A DNA stretch of 36,629 nt from Synergistaceae bacterium (lineage in GTDB: Bacteria; Synergistota; Synergistia; Synergistales; Synergistaceae): the NCBI GenBank assembly GCA_031288335.1, contig JAITRO010000098.1, positions 1 through 36,629 on the forward strand, read 5' to 3'. A model generated the notes under the pieces. It did no database searches, had not been told where the DNA came from, and saw only the letters and a list, made by a program, of their open reading frames with translations. Shown in pieces: positions 15,968-23,300 of the stretch. Numbering within the stretch: the stretch's first letter is position 1; each line of letters opens with the position of its first letter. Made by a program: the position numbers and the translations under genes.

Positions 15968-16443
15968 TATTCGGCGAGCCTCGATGTCTCCGCCACGAAA
16001 CGCTCCTCCGCGTCGAACTGATCGCATCCGCCGCAGTTCACAGCGCAGGGCGGGGAGAGGACCGCTCCGAGTTTCTTCTCTCGATAGTTGGCTACCGCCG
16101 CGCGCAGCGCTTCCTCGGCCAACAGCGAACAGTGAACCTTTTCGGCGGGGAGGCCGCCCAGCTCCTTCGCCACCTCGCGATTCGTTATTTTTAGGGCCTC
16201 GTCGATCGTCAGACCCTTGACCATCTCGGTCGCCATGGAACTCGTCGCTATGGCCGCCGCGCAGCCGAATGTCTCGAACTTGACGTCGCGGATGAGTTCG
16301 TTCTCGTCCACGTCGAGGTATATCTTCATCACGTCGCCGCATTGCGGATTGCCGACCTCGCCAATTCCGGCCGCGTCGGGAATGTCACCGACGTTGCGAG
16401 GGTTCATGAAATAATCTATGACCTTCTCGTTGTACTGTTGCAT
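15967..16443 (-). CDS. iscU: IscU/NifU-type Fe-S cluster assembly scaffold
   Basis: This 158-residue protein is an Fe-S scaffold on which clusters are built from IscS sulfur and iron before transfer to client proteins. The three ligand cysteines are present: C35 in GNPQCGD (with the Asp at 37), C61 in TFGCAAAIATSS and C105 in EKVHCSLLAEEAL. The family core ends near 125. A C-terminal tail has a second cluster of cysteines, C133, C137 and C140 (CAVNCGGC), which is not typical of E. coli IscU and resembles tails of the NifU-like proteins of anaerobes. GGGAGG precedes ATG 16443, which lies one base from the iscS stop; the MOSC-ATPase gene overlaps its stop. The three genes form one operon. Confidence 0.95.
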   Translation of the reverse strand: MQQYNEKVIDYFMNPRNVGDIPDAAGIGEVGNPQCGDVMKIYLDVDENELIRDVKFETFGCAAAIATSSMATEMVKGLTIDEALKITNREVAKELGGLPAEKVHCSLLAEEALRAAVANYREKKLGAVLSPPCAVNCGGCDQFDAEERFVAETSRLAE

Positions 16444-16444
16444 T

Positions 16445-17617
16445 TCATCTGCCTCCCTTATAAGGCGACATCCTCCTGAGCAGTTCGACTATCGGCGGGA
16501 ATTTTTCCAGTACATAATCGATGTCCTCTTCCGAGGTGTCGCGTCCCAATGTGAGCCTCACCGAGCCGTGGGCCGTGGCGTGATCCAGCCCCATCGCCAG
16601 CAGGACATGGCTGGGCTCCAGGCTGCCCGACGTGCAGGCACTTCCGCTGGACACGCCTATTCCGACGTAATCCATTCTAAGGAGCATTCCCTCTCCCTCT
16701 ATAAGTTTAACACAAACGCTGCCGTGAAACGGAAGTCTTTTCGTCCTGTGTCCCGTGACGAAGGAATTGGGTATACGTGCTACTATGCCGTCCAGGAGTT
16801 TGTCGCGCAGCGCGGAAATCCTGACTTCCTCGCCCTCTTCGCGCAGGCGGGCGGCCAGTTTCGCCGCCTCTCCGAAGCCGACTATCCCGGCCGTGTTTTC
16901 CGTGCCGGATCGGATGCCGTATTCCTGCCCGCCGCCGTGGATGAGCGGGACCAGCTTGATTCCCCTGCGTATGTAAAGAGCCCCGATTCCTTTGGGGCCG
17001 TACTTTTTGTGCGCCGACATCGTCAGCATGTCGACCGGCAGCTTGGATACGTCTACCGGAATGTGTCCGACGGTCTGAACCGCGTCGGTATGGAAGAGCA
17101 CGCCCCGTTCGCGGCACAAAGCGCCGAGTTCCTCTATTGGGTTGATGGTGCCGACCTCGTTGTTCGCGTGCATGATGCTCACGAGCAGCGTGTCGTCGCG
17201 GAGCGCCTCTCTGAGGGTTTCGGGCAGCACCATGCCGTATTGGTCGACCGGCAGCACCGTCACCTCGTAACCGTTTTTGCCGAGCCATTTAAACGTGTCC
17301 AGCACGGCGTGATGCTCGACGGCCGACGTTATGACGTGCTTGCGGCCTTTTTTGTCGGCCCAGGCTGGCCCCTTTATGGCGAGGTTGTCCGCCGCGCTGC
17401 CGCATCCGGTGAAAACGATGTCGTGAGCGTTGGCGCCTATGAGCGACGCTACGTTTTGCCTCGCCTCGTCGACGGCACGGCGCGCGGCCTGCCCCCACTG
17501 GTGCAGGCTGTTCGGATTGCCGGGGATTTCGGTGAAATAAGGTATCATCGCCTGTAAAACCTCTTCGGCCACCGGTGTGGTGGCTGAGTGATCCAGATAT
17601 ACTTTGCGCGGTTCCAT
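16445..17617 (-). CDS. iscS: Cysteine desulfurase (IscS/NifS family)
   Basis: This 390-residue PLP enzyme converts cysteine to alanine and delivers persulfide sulfur to IscU and other acceptors. Landmarks are VYLDHSATTPV at the N-terminus, HANNEVGTINP (149-160), FHTDAVQTVGH (175-185), the PLP lysine K204 in MSAHKKYGPKG and the catalytic C328 in VSSGSACTSGSLEPS. The usual SGGTE motif reads TGCGSAADNLAI here. The loop around C328 is of the longer IscS/NifS-type. ATG 17617 is preferred because GAGGTGAA lies about 7 bases upstream; an ATG at 17689 would add 24 unconserved residues. It is the first gene of the operon iscS-iscU-MOSC/ATPase. A palindrome at 17689-17704 overlaps its likely promoter. 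Confidence 0.97.
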   Translation of the reverse strand: MEPRKVYLDHSATTPVAEEVLQAMIPYFTEIPGNPNSLHQWGQAARRAVDEARQNVASLIGANAHDIVFTGCGSAADNLAIKGPAWADKKGRKHVITSAVEHHAVLDTFKWLGKNGYEVTVLPVDQYGMVLPETLREALRDDTLLVSIMHANNEVGTINPIEELGALCRERGVLFHTDAVQTVGHIPVDVSKLPVDMLTMSAHKKYGPKGIGALYIRRGIKLVPLIHGGGQEYGIRSGTENTAGIVGFGEAAKLAARLREEGEEVRISALRDKLLDGIVARIPNSFVTGHRTKRLPFHGSVCVKLIEGEGMLLRMDYVGIGVSSGSACTSGSLEPSHVLLAMGLDHATAHGSVRLTLGRDTSEEDIDYVLEKFPPIVELLRRMSPYKGGR

Positions 17618-17672
17618 GTGCTTCACCTCATTAAATCGCGGCGGTCGCGCCGCGTTGATTCTTGTAGGGCAT

Positions 17673-17704
17673 ATTGTATCAAAAATCATACTAGAAAGGT
17701 AGTA
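17673..17704 (-). promoter_or_regulatory. Candidate iscS promoter with overlapping palindrome
   Basis: On the minus strand TACAAT (17678-17673) makes a -10 box; the -35 region is weak. A palindrome TACTA-N6-TAGTA (17689-17704) covers the -35 region, where a repressor could sit. Fe-S regulators of the Rrf2/IscR type bind palindromes in such positions in other bacteria, but the sequence is not a clear IscR site and no iscR gene is in the window. Confidence 0.3.
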
Positions 17705-17833
17705 ATTAAAACAGGATTTCGATGATCACTTTTGCCCTCGTGGTAAAATCTACACCGTTACTCCGGTTTGCGTCAAGGAGAAACCGAAGTCTTGATCCCA
17801 AGGTTTGTTAATTGTCTTGTCCGTAGGGCAGGG

Positions 17834-17862
17834 TAGACAGCTTTTAAAGAAGTGGATATTAT
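17834..17862 (+). promoter_or_regulatory. Candidate sigma-70 promoter for the carboxyltransferase gene
   Basis: TAGACA (17834-17839) and TATTAT (17857-17862) are separated by 17 bases; each box differs from consensus at one position. Transcription would start near 17869, about 43 bases before the TTG start. This is the best-matching promoter in the window. Confidence 0.6.
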
Positions 17863-17911
17863 TTAACTCAAACGGATTTAGGTCGCCGTTTATTTCAGGG
17901 GGGTGTTAAAT

Positions 17912-19387
17912 TTGGCCGATCAGGTCGAAAAAAAGATGAAAACAAGCCTGCCTCAGCAGCCTTCGGTTAAAGAGGAGACGAAAGCGCCGGTCAAAAAACG
18001 CAGAGCGCTTATAACCGAGACGTGTCTCCGTGATGCGCATCAGTCTATCATGGCAACGCGCCTCCGTACGTCGGACATGCTTCCAATCTGCGAGGCGCTG
18101 GATGAAGTCGGATACAATTCGCTCGAAATGTGGGGCGGCGCCACATTCGACTCCGCGATGAGATTCCTTGATGAAGATCCGTGGGAACGCCTCCGTGAAA
18201 TCCGCCATCGCGTGAAAAAGACAAAACTGCAGATGCTCCTTCGCGGGCAGAATCTTGTAGGCTACCGTCACTACGCGGACGACGTGGTGCGCGAGTTCGT
18301 GAAGCGGGCCATAGGCAACGGCATAGATATAGTGCGCATCTTCGACGCGCTTAACGACCTGCGGAACATGGAAGTCGCGGCAGACCAGGTGAAACGCGAA
18401 GGCGGCCACCTTCAACTCTCGATCTCCTACACGATATCGCCTGTTCACACCCTCGACCTCTTTGCTAAACAGGCGCGTGACATGGCCGACATGGGAGCGG
18501 ACTCGATATGCGTCAAGGATATGGCGGGGTTGATGACGCCCGTGGCGGCGCGTCAACTCGTCTCGGCCATCAAATCGAAAGTCAATCTTCCCGTTCAGCT
18601 TCACACGCACTACACCACCGGCCTAGCGGCCATGGCTTATCTGGAAGGCCTCGAATCCGGCGCGGACATCTGCGACTGCGCGATATCGCCATTCGCGATG
18701 GGCACCAGCCAACCGGCCACCGAATCGATAGTCGCGGCTCTCGCCGAGGGTCCTCTCGACACTGGCATATCGCTCGAAAAACTTTTGCCGGTCGCTAATC
18801 ACTTTTCCGATCTCAGGATGAAGTACAAGGACATCATCATGGGAGTGTCGGGAGTCAACATCAACATCCTGCTTTATCAGATACCGGGAGGGATGTACTC
18901 GAATCTCCAAAGCCAGTTAAAAGAGGGCAACGCCCTTGACAAGCTCAAAGTCGTGCTGGAGGAAGTTCCAAGGGTGCGCGAGGAAATGGGCTATCCGCCG
19001 CTCGTCACGCCGACGAGCCAGATAGTTGGCACACAGGCAGCGATGAACGTCTTGGTAGGCGAACGCTGGAAGATAATCCCTAAGGAAGTCAAAAATTACT
19101 TCCTCGGTCAGTACGGACGCACGCCTGCTCCGGTGAACAAGGACATTCAGAAAAAAGCGGCGGAGGGCGAGATGCCGATCACATGCCGGCCGGCGGACAA
19201 CATCCCGCCGGAGATGGAAAAGCTGAAACGCGAAGTCGGCGCTTGGGCATTGCAGCCGGAGGATGTTTTGTCCTACGCTATGTTCCCGCAGGTGGCGAAG
19301 GATTTCCTGCCGAAAAAATACGCGAGAGTAACCAAAACCAACATCGGCCTCGATAAACCGATTGCCGAGGAAGCCTATCCCGTATAG
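17912..19387 (+). CDS. Oxaloacetate decarboxylase alpha / pyruvate carboxylase-type carboxyltransferase without biotinyl domain
   Basis: This 491-residue protein is a carboxyltransferase subunit of the oxaloacetate decarboxylase alpha, pyruvate carboxylase B and transcarboxylase 5S family. It moves carboxyl groups between oxaloacetate/pyruvate and biotin. Active-site motifs are ETCLRDAHQS (D41, metal), MWGGATFDSAMRF, RGQNLVGYRHY, RIFDALNDLRN, the carbamylated lysine K200 in CVKDMAGLMTP and metal histidines H229 and H231 in LHTHYTTG. There is no C-terminal biotinyl AMKM domain; the protein ends EEAYPV, so it resembles a separate 5S-type subunit and needs a biotin carrier encoded elsewhere. A 30-residue charged tail precedes the catalytic domain. 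TTG 17912 follows GGGGGG by 8 bases; GTG 17903 overlaps that site. Exact reaction among the three enzymes is undecided. Confidence 0.92.
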   Translation: MADQVEKKMKTSLPQQPSVKEETKAPVKKRRALITETCLRDAHQSIMATRLRTSDMLPICEALDEVGYNSLEMWGGATFDSAMRFLDEDPWERLREIRHRVKKTKLQMLLRGQNLVGYRHYADDVVREFVKRAIGNGIDIVRIFDALNDLRNMEVAADQVKREGGHLQLSISYTISPVHTLDLFAKQARDMADMGADSICVKDMAGLMTPVAARQLVSAIKSKVNLPVQLHTHYTTGLAAMAYLEGLESGADICDCAISPFAMGTSQPATESIVAALAEGPLDTGISLEKLLPVANHFSDLRMKYKDIIMGVSGVNINILLYQIPGGMYSNLQSQLKEGNALDKLKVVLEEVPRVREEMGYPPLVTPTSQIVGTQAAMNVLVGERWKIIPKEVKNYFLGQYGRTPAPVNKDIQKKAAEGEMPITCRPADNIPPEMEKLKREVGAWALQPEDVLSYAMFPQVAKDFLPKKYARVTKTNIGLDKPIAEEAYPV

Positions 19388-19465
19388 AATCGCGGCTGTC
19401 AAGCGTCAGGGACAATGTCCGCAAAAAAGGGCTTAATTCGTCAGGGAAAAGGTCCGTTTGAATTA

Positions 19466-19509
19466 TCAGAAAATCCCGGCGTGGCGTCCAATATACGCCG
19501 GTTTTCTGA
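19466..19509 (+). terminator. Hairpin after the carboxyltransferase gene
   Basis: An inverted repeat has arms TCAGAAAATCCCGGCGT and ACGCCGGTTTTCTGA, pairing over 15 bp with a two-base bulge and a loop of about 12 bases. The right arm contains TTTT. It lies 79 bp beyond the stop and between convergent genes, so it could terminate transcription in both directions. The rest of the gap (to 19647) shows no gene. Confidence 0.6.
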
Positions 19510-19647
19510 CATGTAAATTAAAAACACAGTGTCTGCCATGTCGAGTGTCCATTGATTTTTTCATAGGCCATAGATGTTGCTGATAAACCGACAGGCTGCT
19601 AGAATCTCCTCACTTTAGCGAGGGGAGTATGTCAAGCGCTAATAATA

Positions 19648-20697
19648 TCAATTATCGACAAGACTTGCAAGGACGGACAAAAGGGACGCGTTATCCCGGG
19701 CAAGTTTCACCGCTACTCTGAAATAACGGCCGTCGAGAATCGGAAAGTTCCCGCACTTGCGGATGAGGACGGAACATTTGAGTGCGCGTTCGAATATCCG
19801 TTCGGCGCTTTCGAGGTCGCTCCGCACGAGCAGAAAATTGGCGCGTCCGGCGTTAGGGACGAATCCCAGACCGCGCAGGCCGAGAAACAATTTTTCGCGC
19901 AAGGCCGCGATCTTGCGCGCCGAGGTCTCCAGAAACGGTTCCGGGCTGCCGGCGCACGCCGCGGCGAAGGCTTCCCCCGCGCAGTTCAGAGGCCAGGTCT
20001 GCAAATTTTCCCTTATACCGCGCGCGACGTCCGGGTGAGATATCGCGAACCCGACCCTGAGTCCCGGGGCGGAGAAATCCTTCGTTACAGCCCTCAGCAC
20101 GACCGTGTTTCGCCGCTCTGTCAACGGGATACATGAGGGCAAGGGCGGATGCGACAGATTGATGAAGCATTCGTCGGCGAGCAGATATCCCCCGACTCGG
20201 TCGCACGCTTCCGACAGGCGCGATATGTCTTCCTCCTTCCACGCGGCGCCGGTGGGATTGTTCGGCTGGCACATGACGAGCAGGTCGCCGCGGCTCAGGA
20301 TTTTTTCGATGCCGTTGATGTCGAAGTCAAATTCCCGCATGGGATCGGACGGCACTCCAAGAACAGGCAGGCCGATGGAGCGGGCGCGGAACTCGTACTC
20401 CGAAAAAGTGGGGTAGGTGACGATGACGCGCGAGGGAGAGAGAGCGGAGAATATCGCCGGTATCAGGTCGCTCGCCCCGTTTCCGAACACCAGTTTTTCG
20501 ACGTCGACGCTGAGCCATGCGGAAAAAGCGCGTCTTATGCCGGTCTGCCTGGCGTCGGGATATCGGTTTATCAGTGCGAGCGACTCGCGAGCTGCCAAGA
20601 GGGCGTAATCAGGAGGGCCGAACGGGTTGATGTTGCTCGAAAAGTCAATCAGCCCTGATATCCCGAAATCGTCTGTGTTGCCCCCATGTCCGTTCAT
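19648..20697 (-). CDS. cobD: L-threonine-O-3-phosphate decarboxylase-like aminotransferase
   Basis: This 349-residue PLP enzyme belongs to the histidinol-phosphate aminotransferase-like group and best fits CobD, which decarboxylates threonine phosphate to (R)-1-amino-2-propanol phosphate for cobalamin. It begins with HGGN, typical of CobD, followed by LIDFSSNINPFGPP. Further landmarks are VFGNGASDLI, CQPNNPTG (143-150), LADECFINL, the PLP lysine K206 in AVTKDFSAPGLRVGF, and RKCGNFPILDGRYFRVAVK near the end. It starts 3 bp after the cbiB stop, which makes the partner of its product and supports CobD over HisC. The gene is last in the operon pncB-cbiB-cobD. Note the naming conflict: CobD in some species denotes CbiB. 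Confidence 0.88.
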   Translation of the reverse strand: MNGHGGNTDDFGISGLIDFSSNINPFGPPDYALLAARESLALINRYPDARQTGIRRAFSAWLSVDVEKLVFGNGASDLIPAIFSALSPSRVIVTYPTFSEYEFRARSIGLPVLGVPSDPMREFDFDINGIEKILSRGDLLVMCQPNNPTGAAWKEEDISRLSEACDRVGGYLLADECFINLSHPPLPSCIPLTERRNTVVLRAVTKDFSAPGLRVGFAISHPDVARGIRENLQTWPLNCAGEAFAAACAGSPEPFLETSARKIAALREKLFLGLRGLGFVPNAGRANFLLVRSDLESAERIFERALKCSVLIRKCGNFPILDGRYFRVAVKLARDNASLLSVLASLVDN

Positions 20698-20700
20698 CTG

Positions 20701-21639
20701 TTAAAGCCCATGTATCAGCCGCGCGAGGGCGAGCGACAGCGCGGATGCCAGCGCCAAAGCGTTCCAGTAGAGCGACAGCGCGCCCGACATCTCCAATATC
20801 GTCGGACGCGGCCCGTTTCCAATGTACGGCTTTTCGCTCATGACGCCGAAGTACCTGATGGGACCGCACAGCGTGACGCCTAACGCTCCCGCGAACGCCG
20901 CTATGGGGTATCCGGAGTTCGGGCTCGACAGCGCCCTTCCCCAGCGAAAGGAAGCGTTCCAAACAGCCTCCGCTCTCGCGACGGAGCCCGAAGCGCAGGC
21001 TGTCAGCAACGCTGAAACGCGTGCCGGTACGAAGTTGAACGCGTCGTCGAGCCTGGCCGACGCGCGGCCGAATTCCGCATACTGTTCCGTCTTGTATCCG
21101 ACCATGGCGTCGAGAGTGTTGGATGCCCTGTGCGCCCAGGCCAGGACAGGCCCTCCGAGCGCGGCATAAAGCAGCGTGGCGACCGCCGAATCGCTGAAGT
21201 TCTCGGACAGTGTCTCTATCGCGGACGACACGATCGCCGTCTCGTCCATCCCATCCACGTCGCGGCTCACCAACAGCCTCAATTTTTGACGTCCCGCACT
21301 GAGGCCTCCGCGCGCCATGGCCGCGCACAGGCCTTCGATCTCGCGCGCGAGGCAGGTTCCGCCCAACGCGAAGTAAAGCTCGGCTCCCCAGACGACATGT
21401 CTCAAGGGTCCCATGAACGACGCCGCGAACGACAGCACCAATATGGGAACGAGGCAAATCGACATGTTCATCGCGAGAAATATTACGCCCTGTGTGCGCT
21501 TTGAAACCGGAAAAGTCCGGCAATACCCCTCGACTCGAGGTATCACCCTCCCGAAGATCCGCACCGGATGCCACTCCCACGCCGGGTCCCCCAGGACAAA
21601 ATCCATGACGAGCGCGATTACTATGGAAAGCATCGACAT
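20701..21639 (-). CDS. cbiB: Adenosylcobinamide-phosphate synthase CbiB
   Basis: This 312-residue membrane protein attaches aminopropanol phosphate to adenosylcobyric acid to form adenosylcobinamide phosphate. It has the CbiB start DFVLGDPAWEWHPVRIFGRV, LVSRDVDGMDETAIVSSAIE and ETLSENFSDSAVATLLYAAL, then ASNTLDAMVGYKTEQYAEFG and ARLDDAFNFVPARVSAL, all strong family signatures. Several hydrophobic segments span the inner membrane (for example 3-16, 52-72 and the C-terminal LALASALSLALARLIHGL). GGAGG lies about 7 bases before ATG 21639. pncB ends 24 bp upstream and cobD starts 3 bp downstream, forming one operon. Confidence 0.95.
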   Translation of the reverse strand: MSMLSIVIALVMDFVLGDPAWEWHPVRIFGRVIPRVEGYCRTFPVSKRTQGVIFLAMNMSICLVPILVLSFAASFMGPLRHVVWGAELYFALGGTCLAREIEGLCAAMARGGLSAGRQKLRLLVSRDVDGMDETAIVSSAIETLSENFSDSAVATLLYAALGGPVLAWAHRASNTLDAMVGYKTEQYAEFGRASARLDDAFNFVPARVSALLTACASGSVARAEAVWNASFRWGRALSSPNSGYPIAAFAGALGVTLCGPIRYFGVMSEKPYIGNGPRPTILEMSGALSLYWNALALASALSLALARLIHGL

Positions 21640-21663
21640 TGAACGTCCTCCGTGAGTCGCATA

Positions 21664-22872
21664 TCAGCAATCCTCACCGATAAACGGCTTGTTGAATACC
21701 TGTCTCAGGTATGCCATGAAGGTCTCGTCTACGCCGGTCGTCTTGCCGGGCGAATCCGATATCTTGGCGACGGGCTGGCCGTTGCATCTCGTCATCTTCA
21801 TCACTATGTTGAGCGCCTCTATGGGCGTATCGTTGGTGAGGTTCGTCCCTATGCCGAACGAGACCTGAATGCGGCCCTTGAAATGCCGGTATATGGCGAG
21901 AGCGCGCGGCAGGTTAAGCCCGTCTGAAAAGACGAGGCGTTTGGTGTGCGGGTCGATTCGGAGTTTTTTATAGTGCGCGATGACCTTTTCGCCCCACTCG
22001 TAAGGGTCTCCCGAGTCATGGCGCAGGCCGTCGAACAATTTGGCGAAGTAGAGGTCGAAGTCAGCGAGGAAGGCGTCTATGCCGATCACGTCCGTGAGAG
22101 CCGTGCCCAGGTCGCCGCGGAACTCCTGAACCCACGCTTCGAGTGACGCTTTCTGGAAATCGCGCAGCCTGATGCCGAATCCCTGAAAAGCCTGCATGTA
22201 TTCGTGCGCCATGGTGCCGATCGGCGTTATCCCCAACTCTTTGGCGAGCAGGACGTTCGACGTCCCTTTGAACTGAACGGGTAATTCCGAGGCGAGCGTC
22301 GCCACCACCTCCCTTTGCCATTGGGTCGAGTACCTGCGTCTGAGCCCGAAGTCGAACATGATGAACGGGCTGTCGGGGTCGGAGATGCCGGGTTCGCGTT
22401 TCAGGAGCGCTATTTTTTTGCGCAGACGATCTCTCGCGTCCTCGATGATCCCCTCGGTTCTGAGTCTTCTGTAATACAGCTCGCTCACTATATAGAGCAC
22501 GAAAATCTCGAATCCCATGACGTGAACGAGCGGCCCGGAAGCCTCGATCCTCAGGTTGTCCTCGTCGACGTACAATTTTATGAACCGTCTCTGGAAACGG
22601 AAGACCGTCAGATAATCGACGAAGTCCTCCGTTATATAGCTGAGGGAATTGAGATAATCCAGCTCTTCCTGCGTAAAGTGAAGTTCGCACAAGCGGCCGA
22701 TCTCGCGCTCGATGTCGTCGAGCAGGACGGCGAGAGGATATTCGGGAACGTTGCGGCAGATGAAGGAGTATACCGCGCGAGCGCCGGGATGGCTGTGCAT
22801 GAGCGCCTGCCACATGCTGAACTTGTACAGGTCATTTTCGAGAAGGCTTTTTACTATAGGCTCGGCATACAT
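21664..22872 (-). CDS. pncB: Nicotinate phosphoribosyltransferase
   Basis: This 402-residue enzyme joins nicotinate to PRPP with ATP to form nicotinate mononucleotide in the Preiss-Handler NAD salvage route. Family landmarks are LLENDLYKFSMWQALMH at the start, FDFGLRRRYS, FKGTSNVLLAKELGI, GTMAHEYMQAFQ with the phosphorylated-type His, RHDSGDPYEWGEKVI, VFSDGLNLPRAL and SFGIGTNLTND. The length matches E. coli PncB (400). ATG 22872 is chosen because a TATAAT box covers the upstream ATG 22908, and AAAAAGGACG precedes it. It heads the operon with cbiB and cobD; its product is also the CobT substrate for the cobalamin lower ligand in other bacteria, a possible reason for the clustering. Confidence 0.95.
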   Translation of the reverse strand: MYAEPIVKSLLENDLYKFSMWQALMHSHPGARAVYSFICRNVPEYPLAVLLDDIEREIGRLCELHFTQEELDYLNSLSYITEDFVDYLTVFRFQRRFIKLYVDEDNLRIEASGPLVHVMGFEIFVLYIVSELYYRRLRTEGIIEDARDRLRKKIALLKREPGISDPDSPFIMFDFGLRRRYSTQWQREVVATLASELPVQFKGTSNVLLAKELGITPIGTMAHEYMQAFQGFGIRLRDFQKASLEAWVQEFRGDLGTALTDVIGIDAFLADFDLYFAKLFDGLRHDSGDPYEWGEKVIAHYKKLRIDPHTKRLVFSDGLNLPRALAIYRHFKGRIQVSFGIGTNLTNDTPIEALNIVMKMTRCNGQPVAKISDSPGKTTGVDETFMAYLRQVFNKPFIGEDC

Positions 22873-22906
22873 GAAACCACGTCCTTTTTGTTGTGCGTTC
22901 CGCGTC

Positions 22907-22935
22907 ATTATATCCTAAAAAATTCATAGGCAAAA
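22907..22935 (-). promoter_or_regulatory. Candidate pncB operon promoter
   Basis: On the minus strand a perfect TATAAT lies at 22912-22907, with a weak -35 TTTTGC at 22935-22930 and 17 bases between. The -10 box overlaps the upstream ATG 22908, so translation would begin at ATG 22872. Prediction from sequence only. Confidence 0.5.
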
Positions 22936-23300
22936 CATTGAGGCTCCGCCTCCCGGAGCAGACGCATGAATTTTCCGACTTTATTGCAGAGTATGCTATA
23001 CTTGGGCTTATAACGATATCATTGAAAGAGGTACAAGGCTTGGGTTTCAAAGATAAAAAACCGCGCAACGCGGCATTGAAGCGATTTGCGGCCTTTAATG
23101 TATAATTGTCCTGTCTCCCGAAAGCGCCGGCGAACTTCTCGAATCAGTTGTACTGTCAGTGTTGACTGCTATATAAGCAATCCTCCGTCTTTTTTCTGCT
23201 AAAATAGTCTAATATTCTTGATCAATCATAACAGGAAAAATCCAAATCGCGGGAATAACCACTTTCAATCATATAAAATAGTTTCGTGAGGTGACGTCCG
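22936..23300. other. Divergent intergenic region, no gene
   Basis: The gap between pncB (leftward) and the Aas-like gene (rightward) is AT-richer than its surroundings. It holds a small palindrome GAGGCTCCGCCTC near 22942 and CCGCGCAACGCGG near 23061. A possible extended -10 (TGCTATACT near 22993) has no good -35. The one short open frame in + direction (22893-23105) has no family signal. No riboswitch was recognised. Confidence 0.4.

Noticed and set aside
15968-16342. Longer in-frame start for the MOSC-ATPase gene, extending through iscU.
   Set aside because: The extra residues are arginine-rich shadow sequence of iscU; ATG 15967 with TAATG coupling and a canonical MOSC start fits far better.
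16418-17557. Long + strand open frame opposite iscS.
   Set aside because: It is antisense to a fully conserved cysteine desulfurase and shows no family motif.
17768-17800. Small hairpin (CGGTTT...AAACCG) upstream of the carboxyltransferase gene as a riboswitch or attenuator.
   Set aside because: Only six pairs, no T-run and it lies upstream of the best promoter, so it would not be transcribed into the leader.
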